A stretch of DNA of 64,000 bases from Ravibacter arvi (GTDB lineage Bacteria > Bacteroidota > Bacteroidia > Cytophagales > Spirosomataceae), in contig NZ_BAABEY010000025.1 in assembly GCF_039540405.1 (NCBI RefSeq), positions 186,001-250,000 of the forward strand, in the 5' to 3' direction. A model generated the notes under the pieces. The model saw only the letters and a program-made list of their open reading frames with translations. It had not been told where the DNA came from and did no database searches. Every line of letters starts with the position of its first letter. Position 1 is the first letter of the stretch. The translations under genes and the position numbers were made by a program. Below are positions 1-8,065 of the stretch, piece by piece.

Positions 1-1556
1 TCTCCGACGCCACACTCTGGACCTCAACCGGGAATGCAGACCTTTTCCTGAACGGCATTTATGGCAGCATCCGCGGTCCTATCGACTTCTTCGATCACGG
101 CGATAACTATACAGACAACTCCATCAGCCAGTATTTGTGGGCCGGGAGCCGGGGACTGTACGTATTAGGTATCGAAACCCCCAATACGCTTTCAAACCTG
201 CAGCAATGGAGCCAGTTCTCCAAAATACGCGCCTGCAACGTGTTCATCGCCAACGTCGAAAAATCCAAGCTGGATGAGAAATGGAAAAAACTGCGACTCG
301 CAGAAGTCCGTTTCCTGAGAGCTTATTTCTACTCCATTCTCTGGACGACCTACGGCGGGGTCCCGATCATCACCGACGTACTGGACCGGAACACCCAGGG
401 TGAGGAAATCTTCAGGGCAAGAAATACGGACGATGAGACTTTCAAGTTTATCGTAGACGAATGTGCGGCCATCGCCAATGACCTGCCGGTAAAACCCGGC
501 GCTTCGCGGGCTGGAAAAGGCTCGGCCCTTACCCTGAAAGCCTGGTGCGAGCTGTTTTACGCGAGCCCGCTGAAAAACCCGGCCAACGACAAAACCAGGT
601 GGCAGAATGCGGCGGCGACCTTCAAACAGGTAATGGATTTAGGGGCATATTCCCTATTCCCCGACCGTGGAACGCTCTTCTACGAAGCAAACAACAACAA
701 TTCCGAGGTCATATTTGACAAAACTTATCTCGGTGGCACCAGTATCGGCAACAGCCGTTCGGGGTACCAGCCGATTTGTTTTGTGGGCGGTACGCAGAAC
801 TCCTGGTCAGGTGTTAACGTGACCCAGGAGCTGGTAGACGAATATGCCATGGCCAACGGGTTGCCCATTACCGATCCGGCATCCGGGTATGATCCTCAAA
901 ATCCCTACAAAAACAGGGAAAAACGCTTCTACCAGGATATCAATTTCGACGGGAACATCTGGAACGGCTATGAATCGGTTTACTATACCGGTTCGGGAAG
1001 CTTGAATGAGGTTGATTTCAACTTCGGGAGCACCGGCAGGCCATGTACGGTGTACCACCCGCTGAAAGGCATAGAAACGCAATTTTACGTCAACGGGGAT
1101 AACAAGCTCAGCAGTGCCAACTGGGTAATCTTCAGGTATGCAGAAGTCCTCCTGGGATACGCAGAAGCACAAAACGAAGCGGCCGGAGCCGATGCTTCGG
1201 TGTACGACGCCATCAACCAGCTCCGCAAGCGGGTTGACCTTCCTGAGCTGAAAAAAGGTCTGTCACAGGCAGACATGCGCACCGCCATTTACCGCGAGCG
1301 CCGGGTAGAACTGTGTTTTGAAGACAAAAGATGGCCCGACCTGATGCGGCTTAAACTGGCTGAAAAACTTATCCCCGGAAGTGTTCACACCATGAAAATC
1401 GAAATGGTTAACGGCAAGAAAAAGTATACCGTTGTGCCCACAGGCGGCACTAACCGTGCATTTGACCCGGAAAAAAATTACGTATTGCCGATTCCGCAAA
1501 GCGTATTGGATCAGAATTCCAAAATTGTGCAGAATCCGAAATACGGGAAAAACTGA
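1..1556 (+). CDS. SusD/RagB family outer-membrane lipoprotein, 5' partial
   Basis: The reading frame is open from base 3 to a TGA at 1556, so the N terminus and lipobox lie before the window. The protein has the alpha-helical TPR-like SusD core: an early segment with RAYFYSILWTTYGGVPI, typical of the region after the first TPR, and a C-terminal part with RYAEVLLGYAEAQNE and a RERRVELCFEDKRWPDLMR motif, both highly typical of SusD_RagB proteins. SusD proteins sit on the cell surface, bind the glycan or other nutrient, and close over a SusC TonB-dependent channel. The partner SusC gene is expected immediately upstream, outside the window. A strong GC-rich hairpin follows the gene. The family call is secure; the ligand is unknown. 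Confidence 0.93.
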   Translation, partial: SDATLWTSTGNADLFLNGIYGSIRGPIDFFDHGDNYTDNSISQYLWAGSRGLYVLGIETPNTLSNLQQWSQFSKIRACNVFIANVEKSKLDEKWKKLRLAEVRFLRAYFYSILWTTYGGVPIITDVLDRNTQGEEIFRARNTDDETFKFIVDECAAIANDLPVKPGASRAGKGSALTLKAWCELFYASPLKNPANDKTRWQNAAATFKQVMDLGAYSLFPDRGTLFYEANNNNSEVIFDKTYLGGTSIGNSRSGYQPICFVGGTQNSWSGVNVTQELVDEYAMANGLPITDPASGYDPQNPYKNREKRFYQDINFDGNIWNGYESVYYTGSGSLNEVDFNFGSTGRPCTVYHPLKGIETQFYVNGDNKLSSANWVIFRYAEVLLGYAEAQNEAAGADASVYDAINQLRKRVDLPELKKGLSQADMRTAIYRERRVELCFEDKRWPDLMRLKLAEKLIPGSVHTMKIEMVNGKKKYTVVPTGGTNRAFDPEKNYVLPIPQSVLDQNSKIVQNPKYGKN

Positions 1557-1574
1557 TTCCTTACCCGAAAACCG

Positions 1575-1597
1575 GGGCGGCCGCTATGCGGCCGCCC
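1575..1597 (+). terminator. GC-rich hairpin after susD-like gene
   Basis: A perfect 10-bp inverted repeat (GGGCGGCCGC, loop TAT, then GCGGCCGCCC) lies between the SusD stop and the deacetylase start. It has no clear T-tract, so it may attenuate transcription or protect mRNA ends rather than be a full intrinsic terminator. Confidence 0.5.
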
Positions 1598-1646
1598 TCA
1601 ATTCTCATCTTAAGATCCTCTTCCTGAGGCTAAACCTGCAATCTTC

Positions 1647-2561
1647 ATGAACAGAAGACAATTCTTTAAAAAAGGCGCTGTTCTTTCCGCTGTGGCGCAG
1701 TTCCCGGCACTCCTTCCGGCGACTCCCCCGGCAAAGTCCGACACCGTTTTTATTGCCAACTACGATACGGAAAGCCCCGCCTGCCTCGAGCACCTGGAGT
1801 CCATCGTGAACGTGCACCTCAAACACCGAACGCCCGCAACTTTTTTTATCGTATCGGATATTCTCAACGACGCTAACAAGCAGCGGGTGGTAAAATTGCT
1901 CGACAATCCGCTGTTTGAAATCGGAAGCCATTCCAAAAGCCATCAGCTCATTCTCCCGCACCCGCTGAACCCCAGGACCGGGAACCCGCGGGAGCAACTG
2001 ATCGATTCCAAGAAAAGACTGGAAGATATATTCGGCAAACCCATTATCGGCTACGCCACCCCTTATGCCTACGTTGACGGCTTCAAAGGCCACAAAGATA
2101 TTCTTGATATCGTAACGGAGGCCGGGTATCAATACATCACTACCATCTGCTGGGGGCCCGGATTCTCCCTGCCCGCCCCTATTACCGACCCGTTTACTTA
2201 CGCTGCTGACGGCTATGCCAACCTGTGGGAGATCCCGAAACACGGCTGGCACGAAAACGTGCTGAAAGGCCACACCAACGTAGACACGGTAGCCCTGCTC
2301 AACTGGCCAAGCCCCTGGCCTGACGGCGCCGTCCCTCAAAAACCGATTCAAAAACCGGAGGAAGAATTTGCCGTGAACAAAGTCTTCATGGATCTTGCAA
2401 GAGAGAAGAAGAAAAAGCACTTGACGCTCGCTTGGCATCCCTGGTCAATCGGTCGTTTCGACCCCAAAATGAAGGCGCTTGATATGACGTTCGCATATGC
2501 CAACAAAACCGGCATGAAAACCGGAACGTTTGAAAGTCTCTATAAAAACCTGATTGGGTAG
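1647..2561 (+). CDS. Exported polysaccharide deacetylase (NodB-fold) family protein
   Basis: A 304-residue protein. The N terminus MNRRQFFKKG followed by a hydrophobic stretch to about residue 28 looks like a twin-arginine signal. NodB-homology metal-site motifs are visible: the D of ANYDTE at residue 40 (motif 1, divergent from TFDDG) and H95/H99 in SHSKSH (motif 2). A conserved HPWSIGRFD motif lies near the C terminus. Such enzymes remove N- or O-acetyl groups from polysaccharides using a divalent metal. It begins 90 bp after the SusD gene on the same strand, fitting removal of acetyl groups from a bound glycan outside the cytoplasm. Substrate and metal are not determined by sequence. Confidence 0.8.
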   Translation: MNRRQFFKKGAVLSAVAQFPALLPATPPAKSDTVFIANYDTESPACLEHLESIVNVHLKHRTPATFFIVSDILNDANKQRVVKLLDNPLFEIGSHSKSHQLILPHPLNPRTGNPREQLIDSKKRLEDIFGKPIIGYATPYAYVDGFKGHKDILDIVTEAGYQYITTICWGPGFSLPAPITDPFTYAADGYANLWEIPKHGWHENVLKGHTNVDTVALLNWPSPWPDGAVPQKPIQKPEEEFAVNKVFMDLAREKKKKHLTLAWHPWSIGRFDPKMKALDMTFAYANKTGMKTGTFESLYKNLIG

Positions 2562-2574
2562 ATATTATTTATCC

Positions 2575-2832
2575 TCAATCATAATGATGCCTGCACTTGG
2601 CAATCAGAATCGCGTCTGCTTCGTATCTGTAAATCAAACGGTGCTCGTCATCAATTCGTCTTGATCAAAAACCCGTGTACTTATGCTTCAAAGGCTCCGG
2701 TTTTCCCAGTCCGTCAAAAGGATTCCTGGCAATATCTTTCAAAAGCTCATTTATTTTTCTCAGCTTTTTCTTGTCTGTGCTTTGTCAATAGAGATAGTCT
2801 TCCCAGGATTCATCTACAAATATATATTTCAT
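2575..2832 (-). pseudogene. yoeB: YoeB/Txe-family mRNA interferase toxin with two in-frame TGA codons
   Basis: Reading the minus strand from the ATG at 2832 gives an 85-codon frame of normal YoeB length. It is colinear with E. coli YoeB from ESWEDYLY through GKPEPLKHKYTGF and SRRIDDEHRL to KCRHHYD. Exactly two codons are stops: codon 16 (2787-2785) and codon 56 (2667-2665). Both are TGA at positions where YoeB proteins carry Trp (YLYW and GFWSRR). There are no frameshifts. The family's catalytic residues E46, R65, H83 and Y84 are all present, and W10 is still TGG. It starts one base after the antitoxin stop codon. YoeB cleaves mRNA in the ribosomal A site; as read with the standard code this copy makes only a 15-residue peptide. 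Confidence 0.9.
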
Positions 2833-2833
2833 C

Positions 2834-3088
2834 CTAATCCTGGATCAGATCTTTTGCAAACGAGTCATTTTTTTTCAGTTTTTCAATGGCCGAATCCAGC
2901 CTCATTTCGTTTTTCCGGGACGACAGCTCATACTGGGTTGCCATTAACGAGTTATACTCATCCAAAGAGATCACGACAACACTCACATCTTTGGCACGAT
3001 TGATAATCAGCGTTTCAAAATTTTTCGAAACCTTATCCAGATAAAGTTTAATGTCTTTTCTGAAATCCGAGATATTGACTATCAGCAT
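2834..3088 (-). CDS. yefM: YefM/Phd-family antitoxin
   Basis: An intact 84-residue protein with the Phd/YefM layout. The N-terminal DNA-binding domain contains VVVISLDEYNSLMAT, close to the E. coli YefM segment VLMSLEEYNSL. It is followed by the acidic, probably disordered toxin-neutralising tail. It heads a two-gene minus-strand operon with the broken yoeB, which starts one base after its stop. YefM normally neutralises YoeB and represses its own promoter with it; the matching operator lies just upstream at 3110-3127. The operon sits antisense inside a plus-strand series of hydrolase genes, so it probably arrived as an insertion. With the toxin broken, this gene may now be a solitary antitoxin or repressor. 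Confidence 0.9.
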   Translation of the reverse strand: MLIVNISDFRKDIKLYLDKVSKNFETLIINRAKDVSVVVISLDEYNSLMATQYELSSRKNEMRLDSAIEKLKKNDSFAKDLIQD

Positions 3089-3109
3089 AACTTTCAGGCT
3101 TTATTTTCT

Positions 3110-3127
3110 TGTACAGAATTACGTACA
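3110..3127 (-). promoter_or_regulatory. Probable YefM operator (paired TGTACA-like hexamers)
   Basis: TGTACA at 3110-3115 and CGTACA at 3122-3127 (TGTACG on the minus strand) lie 22-39 bp upstream of the antitoxin start. Their centres are 12 bp apart. E. coli yefM-yoeB is autoregulated through paired palindromes with TGTACA cores at the same centre-to-centre spacing. Together the sites also form an imperfect palindrome around GAATTA. They lie between the antitoxin and the divergent gene at 3152 and could influence both. Confidence 0.7.
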
Positions 3128-3151
3128 AAATTCGCAATTATCCAACAACAA

Positions 3152-4807
3152 ATGAATTTCCTCACCTCCCCGAAATACGCGATAAGGTTGCTTCGGCAGC
3201 TTCTGCATCCGCTTCCGGCACCAGCCTGCGGATTGCTGCTACTCGTTTTTTCGGCAGTGAGGGCCCAGCTTCCCCCTTCGTATTGGGCGACCGGTTTCTC
3301 AGGCGCTGACTCCGTTGCCACCACGAAAGGGGTCGCGGGGAAGGCCCTGGACCTGAGTAAAAATGCAAAAACCCGCCGGTCCCTCGATTTTTCGATGGAT
3401 ACGACTGCGGCAATCCGTAACTTTTCCTTTACCATTTGGGTCAATACAGACCCTACGTCCGGAAAGGAGTATACGATTGCTTCCACCCTTCTGCCGGGCA
3501 AAAAAGACTTCTGGTCCATCGGCGTTACGGCTGAGGGCGCATGGTTTTTTAAGGCCCGGTTCCGGGACGAGTTTTATGAATACCGGGCTACTGCCCCCCG
3601 GCAAAGCATACGCGACGGCAAATGGCACCTGCTCGCCCTTACTTATTCCGCCGATGACCGCGAGCTCCGGTTCTATCGCGACGGCATCCGGGTAGCCACC
3701 TATCTCGCTTCACCTTACCTCCGCTTCCTTTCCAGCGGCAACCTTACGCTCGGCGCCTCGCGTGCCGGCCGGAACTACCGCCAGTTCTGGAAGTTTCCCT
3801 ACACCACCCAACCCTTTTACACGACCTGGGAAACGTACAATGGCCTCATCGACGATGTCAGCATTTACGAGGCCACCCTTACGGATACAGCGATTGCGCG
3901 ATATTACCGGCAAATCTCGGGATCTGCCGTTCCGGCAGCTTATACTCCCGCGCCGACCTCCGGGCTCACCGTGACCACCCATAATATCAAACACGGCGGC
4001 AACGTTTTCGGAGCAGAAACCGGCCGGGCCAATCTTGCAGAAATACTCCGCAAAACAGACTCCGACGTCTACCTCATTGTTGAAACAGAAGGTTCCGGGG
4101 CCTACCTCGCCGATGCGCTCGGCTACCAGTTCTACCTGGTCGGCTCGAATGACACGGCCAACCTCGCCATTATCAGCAGGTACCCCATTATAAAAAGCTA
4201 TCCGCTAAGCCGCCCCTTTACCGCAGGCGGCGTACAGATATCGCTCCCGGGGAATCAAAAAGTAAATATCTTTTCGGTTTGCCTGGATTGGCAACCTGCT
4301 TATTTCTTCTATTCGTTCGACAACAACGAAGGTTGGTCGGTTGAGCGATTTCTCGAAGAAGACGACCGCACACGCGGCCGGGAAATCCGTGAAATACTCC
4401 GGAAAATCAGCCAATGTCTGGCAGAAACCGACAGCATCCCACTCATCATCGGTGGTGACTTTGACAGCGGCTCACACCTTGACTATGTGGCAGCCACCCG
4501 CAAACAGCATAAGGGCTACGTGGTCAATTGGAATGCCAGCCGCATCAAGGCAGAAGCCGGCTTTAAAGACTCCTTCAGAGAAATTTATCCTGATCCGGTG
4601 AAAATGCCGGGTATTACGTTCAGCCTTGCATTCGAGGTGTGGATGAACGATCGTATCGATTTTATCTATTACAAAGGAAATCGACTCCGCGCGGTCGCGT
4701 CGCGAATAATAAGCGAACACCCCGTTCAGTTTCCGTCCGACCATGCGGCCTTAAACACCACTTTTGCAGTATCCAATAAGCGTTCACAACGTATCAGTCC
4801 TTATTGA
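3152..4807 (+). CDS. Secreted LamG-domain plus endonuclease/exonuclease/phosphatase (EEP) family protein
   Basis: A 551-residue protein. Residues 1-39 look like a signal peptide. Residues about 45-255 form a concanavalin-A-like LamG/laminin-G_3 domain, with the FRDGIRVA and GLIDDVSIYEATLTD motifs typical of that fold. Residues about 270-545 are an EEP domain: H277-N278 (THNIKHG), a Glu in VETE, G435-D436-F437-D438, DRIDFIYYKG, and the catalytic S529-D530-H531. EEP enzymes cleave phosphodiester or phosphomonoester bonds in nucleic acids, inositol phosphates or sphingomyelin. The LamG domain probably binds a glycan or surface. The neighbouring ceramidase-like genes make a phospholipase C or sphingomyelinase-type role possible, but the sequence does not prove it. 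The next gene starts 2 bp after the stop. Confidence 0.82.
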   Translation: MNFLTSPKYAIRLLRQLLHPLPAPACGLLLLVFSAVRAQLPPSYWATGFSGADSVATTKGVAGKALDLSKNAKTRRSLDFSMDTTAAIRNFSFTIWVNTDPTSGKEYTIASTLLPGKKDFWSIGVTAEGAWFFKARFRDEFYEYRATAPRQSIRDGKWHLLALTYSADDRELRFYRDGIRVATYLASPYLRFLSSGNLTLGASRAGRNYRQFWKFPYTTQPFYTTWETYNGLIDDVSIYEATLTDTAIARYYRQISGSAVPAAYTPAPTSGLTVTTHNIKHGGNVFGAETGRANLAEILRKTDSDVYLIVETEGSGAYLADALGYQFYLVGSNDTANLAIISRYPIIKSYPLSRPFTAGGVQISLPGNQKVNIFSVCLDWQPAYFFYSFDNNEGWSVERFLEEDDRTRGREIREILRKISQCLAETDSIPLIIGGDFDSGSHLDYVAATRKQHKGYVVNWNASRIKAEAGFKDSFREIYPDPVKMPGITFSLAFEVWMNDRIDFIYYKGNRLRAVASRIISEHPVQFPSDHAALNTTFAVSNKRSQRISPY

Positions 4808-4809
4808 TT

Positions 4810-6507
4810 ATGACTCCCTTAAACCTGCATTCAAAAAACACCTATGACGCCATTGTCGTAGGTACCGGTATCAGCGGCGGCTGGGCCGCCAAAGAACTCT
4901 GCGAAAAAGGCATGAAAACTCTTGTGCTGGAACGCGGCCGCAACGTAAAACATATAGAAGATTACGACGATATGAAAGCCCCCTGGGAGCTGCCGCACCG
5001 CGGCCGTAAAACTCAGGACGATATCCGCCGCAGCCCTATCCAGAGTGGTGTCTATAATTTCCATGAAACCTCCAAGCGTTTTTTTGTAAACGACCATGAC
5101 CAACCCTACGAACAGGTAAAGCCCTTTGAATGGGCGCGGGGCTACCAGGTGGGCGGCCGCAGCCTGCTTTGGGGCCGTCAATGCTACCGCCGCAGCGACG
5201 TCGATTTCGAGGCCAATGCCAAAGACGGGTTCGGTGTGGACTGGCCTATCCGGTACAAGGATATTGCTCCCTGGTATGACTACGTGGAACCTTTCGTGGG
5301 CATTTCCGGATCGCTCGAAGGTCTGCCCCACCTGCCCGACGGCAAATTCCAGCCGCCAATGCCTATGAACTGCCTGGAAAGTTATGTATCCGAACGGGTA
5401 AAAAAAGGTTTCAACGGGGAAAGGCTGATCATACACGGGCGGACTGCCAACCTTACCCGGCAAATCGGCACGAGAGGTCCCTGCCAGTATCGTGCCAAAT
5501 GTGAGAGCGGATGTAGCTACGGCGGTTATTTCAGCAGCGTTTCCGCGACCATACCGGCCGCCGCAGCCACAGGCAACATGACCCTCAGGCCATTTTCGGT
5601 GGTAAAGGAAGTCATCTACGACAAAGAAAAAAGAAAAGCCGTCGGTGTCCGGGTCGTCGATTCGGAAACACTCGAGGAATACGAATATTTCGCCAAAGTA
5701 ATCTTCCTGAACGCATCGGCACTCAACACCACGCTGATCCTCCTCAATTCGGTTTCGGACGCATTTCCCGAAGGCCTTGGGAACGGAAGCGGCCAGATCG
5801 GCCATAACCTGATGGACATGCCCTACGGCATGGGGGCCTCCGGCAGTTTCGATGGGTTCCAGGATAAATACACTTTCGGCAACCGGCCTACCGGGATATT
5901 TGTCCCACGGTTCCGCAACATCAACGAAAAAACCAAAACCGACAAATTTCTGCGGGGGTACACCTACCAGGGTGGCGCCGGTCGGGGGCGCATCGGCTGG
6001 GCCGACGGCGTGGGCATGCAATTGAAACAACGCCTGACCGAGGCCGGCGGATGGAGCATGGCCATCACCGCCTGGGGAGAACACCTGCCGTACTTCGACA
6101 ACAAAGCAACGTTGAGTAAAACCCGGAAAGACAAATTCGGTATGCCCGTTCTGGAAATCGACTGCGAGTTCCGCGAAAACGAAGAAAAACTGATTGAAGA
6201 TGCCATGACCAGCGCCGCGGAAATCCTGGAAATGGGCGGGCTCAAAAATATCACCACCTATAACTGGAAAAAAATACCGGGATCCTGTATACACGAGACC
6301 GGCACCGCCCGGATGGGAAAAGATCCGAAAACCTCCGTACTGAACAAATGGAACCAGATGCACGAGGTGAAAAATGTCTTTATCACCGACGGTTCCGCTA
6401 TGGCTTCATCGAGCTGCATCCCGGGCCCATCCGTGACCTACATGGCACTCACCGCCAGGGCGGTAGACTACGCAGTTAAAGAAATGAGAAAAGGAAATAT
6501 CCGGTAA
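4810..6507 (+). CDS. GMC family FAD-dependent oxidoreductase (probable sugar/glucoside dehydrogenase large subunit)
   Basis: A 565-residue protein from the ATG at 4810; an upstream TTG at 4804 would overlap the previous stop. The dinucleotide-binding motif VVGTGISGG (G18, G20, G23) and LVLERG mark the FAD domain. GRSLLWGRQCYR and the C-terminal SCIHETGTARMG and GPSVTYMALTARA segments match GMC sugar dehydrogenases of the gluconate/fructose/glucoside-3-dehydrogenase type. It has no signal peptide, whereas the next gene encodes the small subunit with a Tat signal, so the folded FAD enzyme is probably exported in complex with it. A palindromic repeat separates the two genes. The specific substrate is unknown; 3-dehydrogenation of a glycoside is plausible. 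Confidence 0.85.
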   Translation: MTPLNLHSKNTYDAIVVGTGISGGWAAKELCEKGMKTLVLERGRNVKHIEDYDDMKAPWELPHRGRKTQDDIRRSPIQSGVYNFHETSKRFFVNDHDQPYEQVKPFEWARGYQVGGRSLLWGRQCYRRSDVDFEANAKDGFGVDWPIRYKDIAPWYDYVEPFVGISGSLEGLPHLPDGKFQPPMPMNCLESYVSERVKKGFNGERLIIHGRTANLTRQIGTRGPCQYRAKCESGCSYGGYFSSVSATIPAAAATGNMTLRPFSVVKEVIYDKEKRKAVGVRVVDSETLEEYEYFAKVIFLNASALNTTLILLNSVSDAFPEGLGNGSGQIGHNLMDMPYGMGASGSFDGFQDKYTFGNRPTGIFVPRFRNINEKTKTDKFLRGYTYQGGAGRGRIGWADGVGMQLKQRLTEAGGWSMAITAWGEHLPYFDNKATLSKTRKDKFGMPVLEIDCEFRENEEKLIEDAMTSAAEILEMGGLKNITTYNWKKIPGSCIHETGTARMGKDPKTSVLNKWNQMHEVKNVFITDGSAMASSSCIPGPSVTYMALTARAVDYAVKEMRKGNIR

Positions 6508-6617
6508 CGGAAATCAGAAATCGGAGATCGGAAATCGGAAATCGGAGATCAGAAATCAGGCGCACAAACGGGCTTGCGCGGCGCGGCCGATTTCCGAATT
6601 CTGATTTCCGATCTCCC
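6508..6617. repeat. Family A palindromic repeat (GAAATCGG type), copy 1
   Basis: Reiterations of a GAAATCGG/GAAATCAG word on the left (6511-6555) face reverse-complement words on the right (6589-6616). The best arms are a perfect 14-bp inverted pair, GGAGATCGGAAATC (6523-6536) and GATTTCCGATCTCC (6603-6616). The element occupies the gap between two co-transcribed genes whose products should form one complex. It could act on mRNA stability or differential expression. Confidence 0.8.
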
Positions 6618-6635
6618 CCCAACACAGACAAAATC

Positions 6636-7184
6636 ATGAACAGAAGAGAAGCACTCGAAAAAGTAACCCTTTTGCTGGGCGGTACAATGATCGGCGCGCA
6701 GGCATTTCTGAGCAGCTCGTTCACCTTTCCCAAAGACAGTGATTTTTTAACCGCAGCCCAAAAAGTGCTGTTGAACGAGGTCGGGGAAACTATTTTTCCG
6801 GCAACCGACACCCCGGGTGCAAAAGAGGCGGATGTAGCCGCTTTTATGTCTGTTATTGTAGCGGACTGTTATACTCCGGCGGAACAGCAAATTTTTCTGG
6901 CAGGGATAGAGAAACTGGAAAAAACCAGCCATGATACCTATGGCAGGTCCTTTCTTAAACTAAACCCCACAGAAAGAGAAACGCTGCTGACCACCATCGA
7001 CAAAGCACATATCGCTTATATGTCCGCCCGGAAGTCCGGCGAACCGGTCCATTATTTCCGCATGTTCAAGGAACTTACCATTTCCGGCTATATGACCTCG
7101 GAAGTAGGCGCCGTCAAATTCCTGGAATATAATCCCGCCCCCGGCCGTTACGACGGCTGTACAACTGAGAAACCATGGCATTGA
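6636..7184 (+). CDS. Gluconate 2-dehydrogenase subunit 3 family protein (Tat-exported small subunit)
   Basis: A 182-residue protein starting MNRREALEKVTLLLGG, a twin-arginine-like signal with a hydrophobic stretch to about residue 25. The rest matches the subunit 3 (gamma) family, which partners GMC flavoproteins: FLTAAQKVLLNEVGETIFPATDTPGAKEADVAAFM is the hallmark region, and PGRYDGC lies near the C terminus. It likely stabilises the upstream GMC oxidoreductase and carries it through the Tat system. Electrons would pass on to a cytochrome; the c-type cytochrome domain encoded at 10.9-14.0 kb is one candidate. Its last 10 bases overlap the start of the next gene, supporting translational coupling. 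Confidence 0.85.
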   Translation: MNRREALEKVTLLLGGTMIGAQAFLSSSFTFPKDSDFLTAAQKVLLNEVGETIFPATDTPGAKEADVAAFMSVIVADCYTPAEQQIFLAGIEKLEKTSHDTYGRSFLKLNPTERETLLTTIDKAHIAYMSARKSGEPVHYFRMFKELTISGYMTSEVGAVKFLEYNPAPGRYDGCTTEKPWH

Positions 7185-8065
7185 AGCTATTGACACTCGT
7201 TTTTCTTGCTTTTTTTTGTTTCTCCGCAAAAGGACAGGAAACCAGGGAAATCTATTTCAAGGTCCCCCTGAACGACTGCGATACCCGGCATTTTCCCCGG
7301 GGACAGAACAATGCTCCCGTTGAAGACTTTGCCATTCTCAAACTCCCCGCCACCTACTCCGCCAACGGGGAACCGACGCGCCTGGTTTACATGGCGCATG
7401 GCGCCGGCGGCGGCGTGTCGGCCAATGAATGGTTCCTCAACCAATTTGATCTGCAGCGTACCCTCCTCGAAAACGGCTATGCCGTGTTTGATGTGAACGG
7501 CGGCGGTGTCGAAAATTTCGGCGGGCCATTAGTAGTTTCCTCGGCCTTCAAGGCTTATCAGTACATTGTTCAAAATTTTAATGTATATCCCCGGATCATT
7601 GTCGGCGGATTTTCTATGGGCGGCCTGTCGTCCACAAATTTTGTGTACCGGCATTCGGCAATTGTACTCGGGCATGTCATGTATAGCCCGGTGCTTGATT
7701 TGTACGGGCAGGCCTGGAAGAACCCTTGGCTGAAAAGTACCCGGCAGGCAATGGCAGCGGTATATCAATTCGGCAATGTATCCGAATTCGATTCCTGCGC
7801 GGTAAATGGTTTTAACCCTATTGATGAATATACGGTGAATTCCACGCGCGGACCATTGAAACCGTACCCAGTACCGGTAAAAATCTGGCATGGCGCCCGC
7901 GACCCGGTAGTGACGGTACCGACCTCCCGCCGTTTCTTCGAAGCGGTGAAACGTGGCGGCGGAGATATAGAACTCGTGGAAATTGACAGCGACGACCACG
8001 CGCTGAGCTGCGGCAATGAAAGTATGAACAAAGAATTGCTCCTGTACATCAAACGTTTTAAATAA
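7175..8065 (+). CDS. Secreted alpha/beta-hydrolase (esterase type)
   Basis: A 296-residue protein with a Sec signal peptide (residues 1-20, ending FCFSAKGQ). The alpha/beta-hydrolase elements are in order: MAHGAGGG oxyanion-hole segment (residues 73-80), nucleophile elbow GGFSMGG with S147, the acid D243 in WHGARDP, and H275 in DSDDHALS. This is a complete catalytic triad. The family includes PHB-depolymerase-like and acetyl/feruloyl esterases. The start overlaps the preceding stop by 10 bp, and the next ATG follows the stop directly, so it belongs to the same transcription unit. A role in de-esterifying a glycan or lipid is inferred from the neighbours. Confidence 0.8.
   Translation: MALKLLTLVFLAFFCFSAKGQETREIYFKVPLNDCDTRHFPRGQNNAPVEDFAILKLPATYSANGEPTRLVYMAHGAGGGVSANEWFLNQFDLQRTLLENGYAVFDVNGGGVENFGGPLVVSSAFKAYQYIVQNFNVYPRIIVGGFSMGGLSSTNFVYRHSAIVLGHVMYSPVLDLYGQAWKNPWLKSTRQAMAAVYQFGNVSEFDSCAVNGFNPIDEYTVNSTRGPLKPYPVPVKIWHGARDPVVTVPTSRRFFEAVKRGGGDIELVEIDSDDHALSCGNESMNKELLLYIKRFK

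Noticed and set aside
2575..2832. Genome-wide reassignment of UGA to Trp
   Set aside because: Neighbouring genes use TGG for Trp and end in TGA (for example at 4805-4807), and the yoeB remnant itself has TGG at codon 10. A recoded genome is excluded; only the origin of this gene or read-through remains possible.
4831..6363. Long minus-strand frame opposite the GMC oxidoreductase
   Set aside because: It is a mirror frame of a GC-rich gene. It has no family features, and the plus strand encodes a clear GMC protein.
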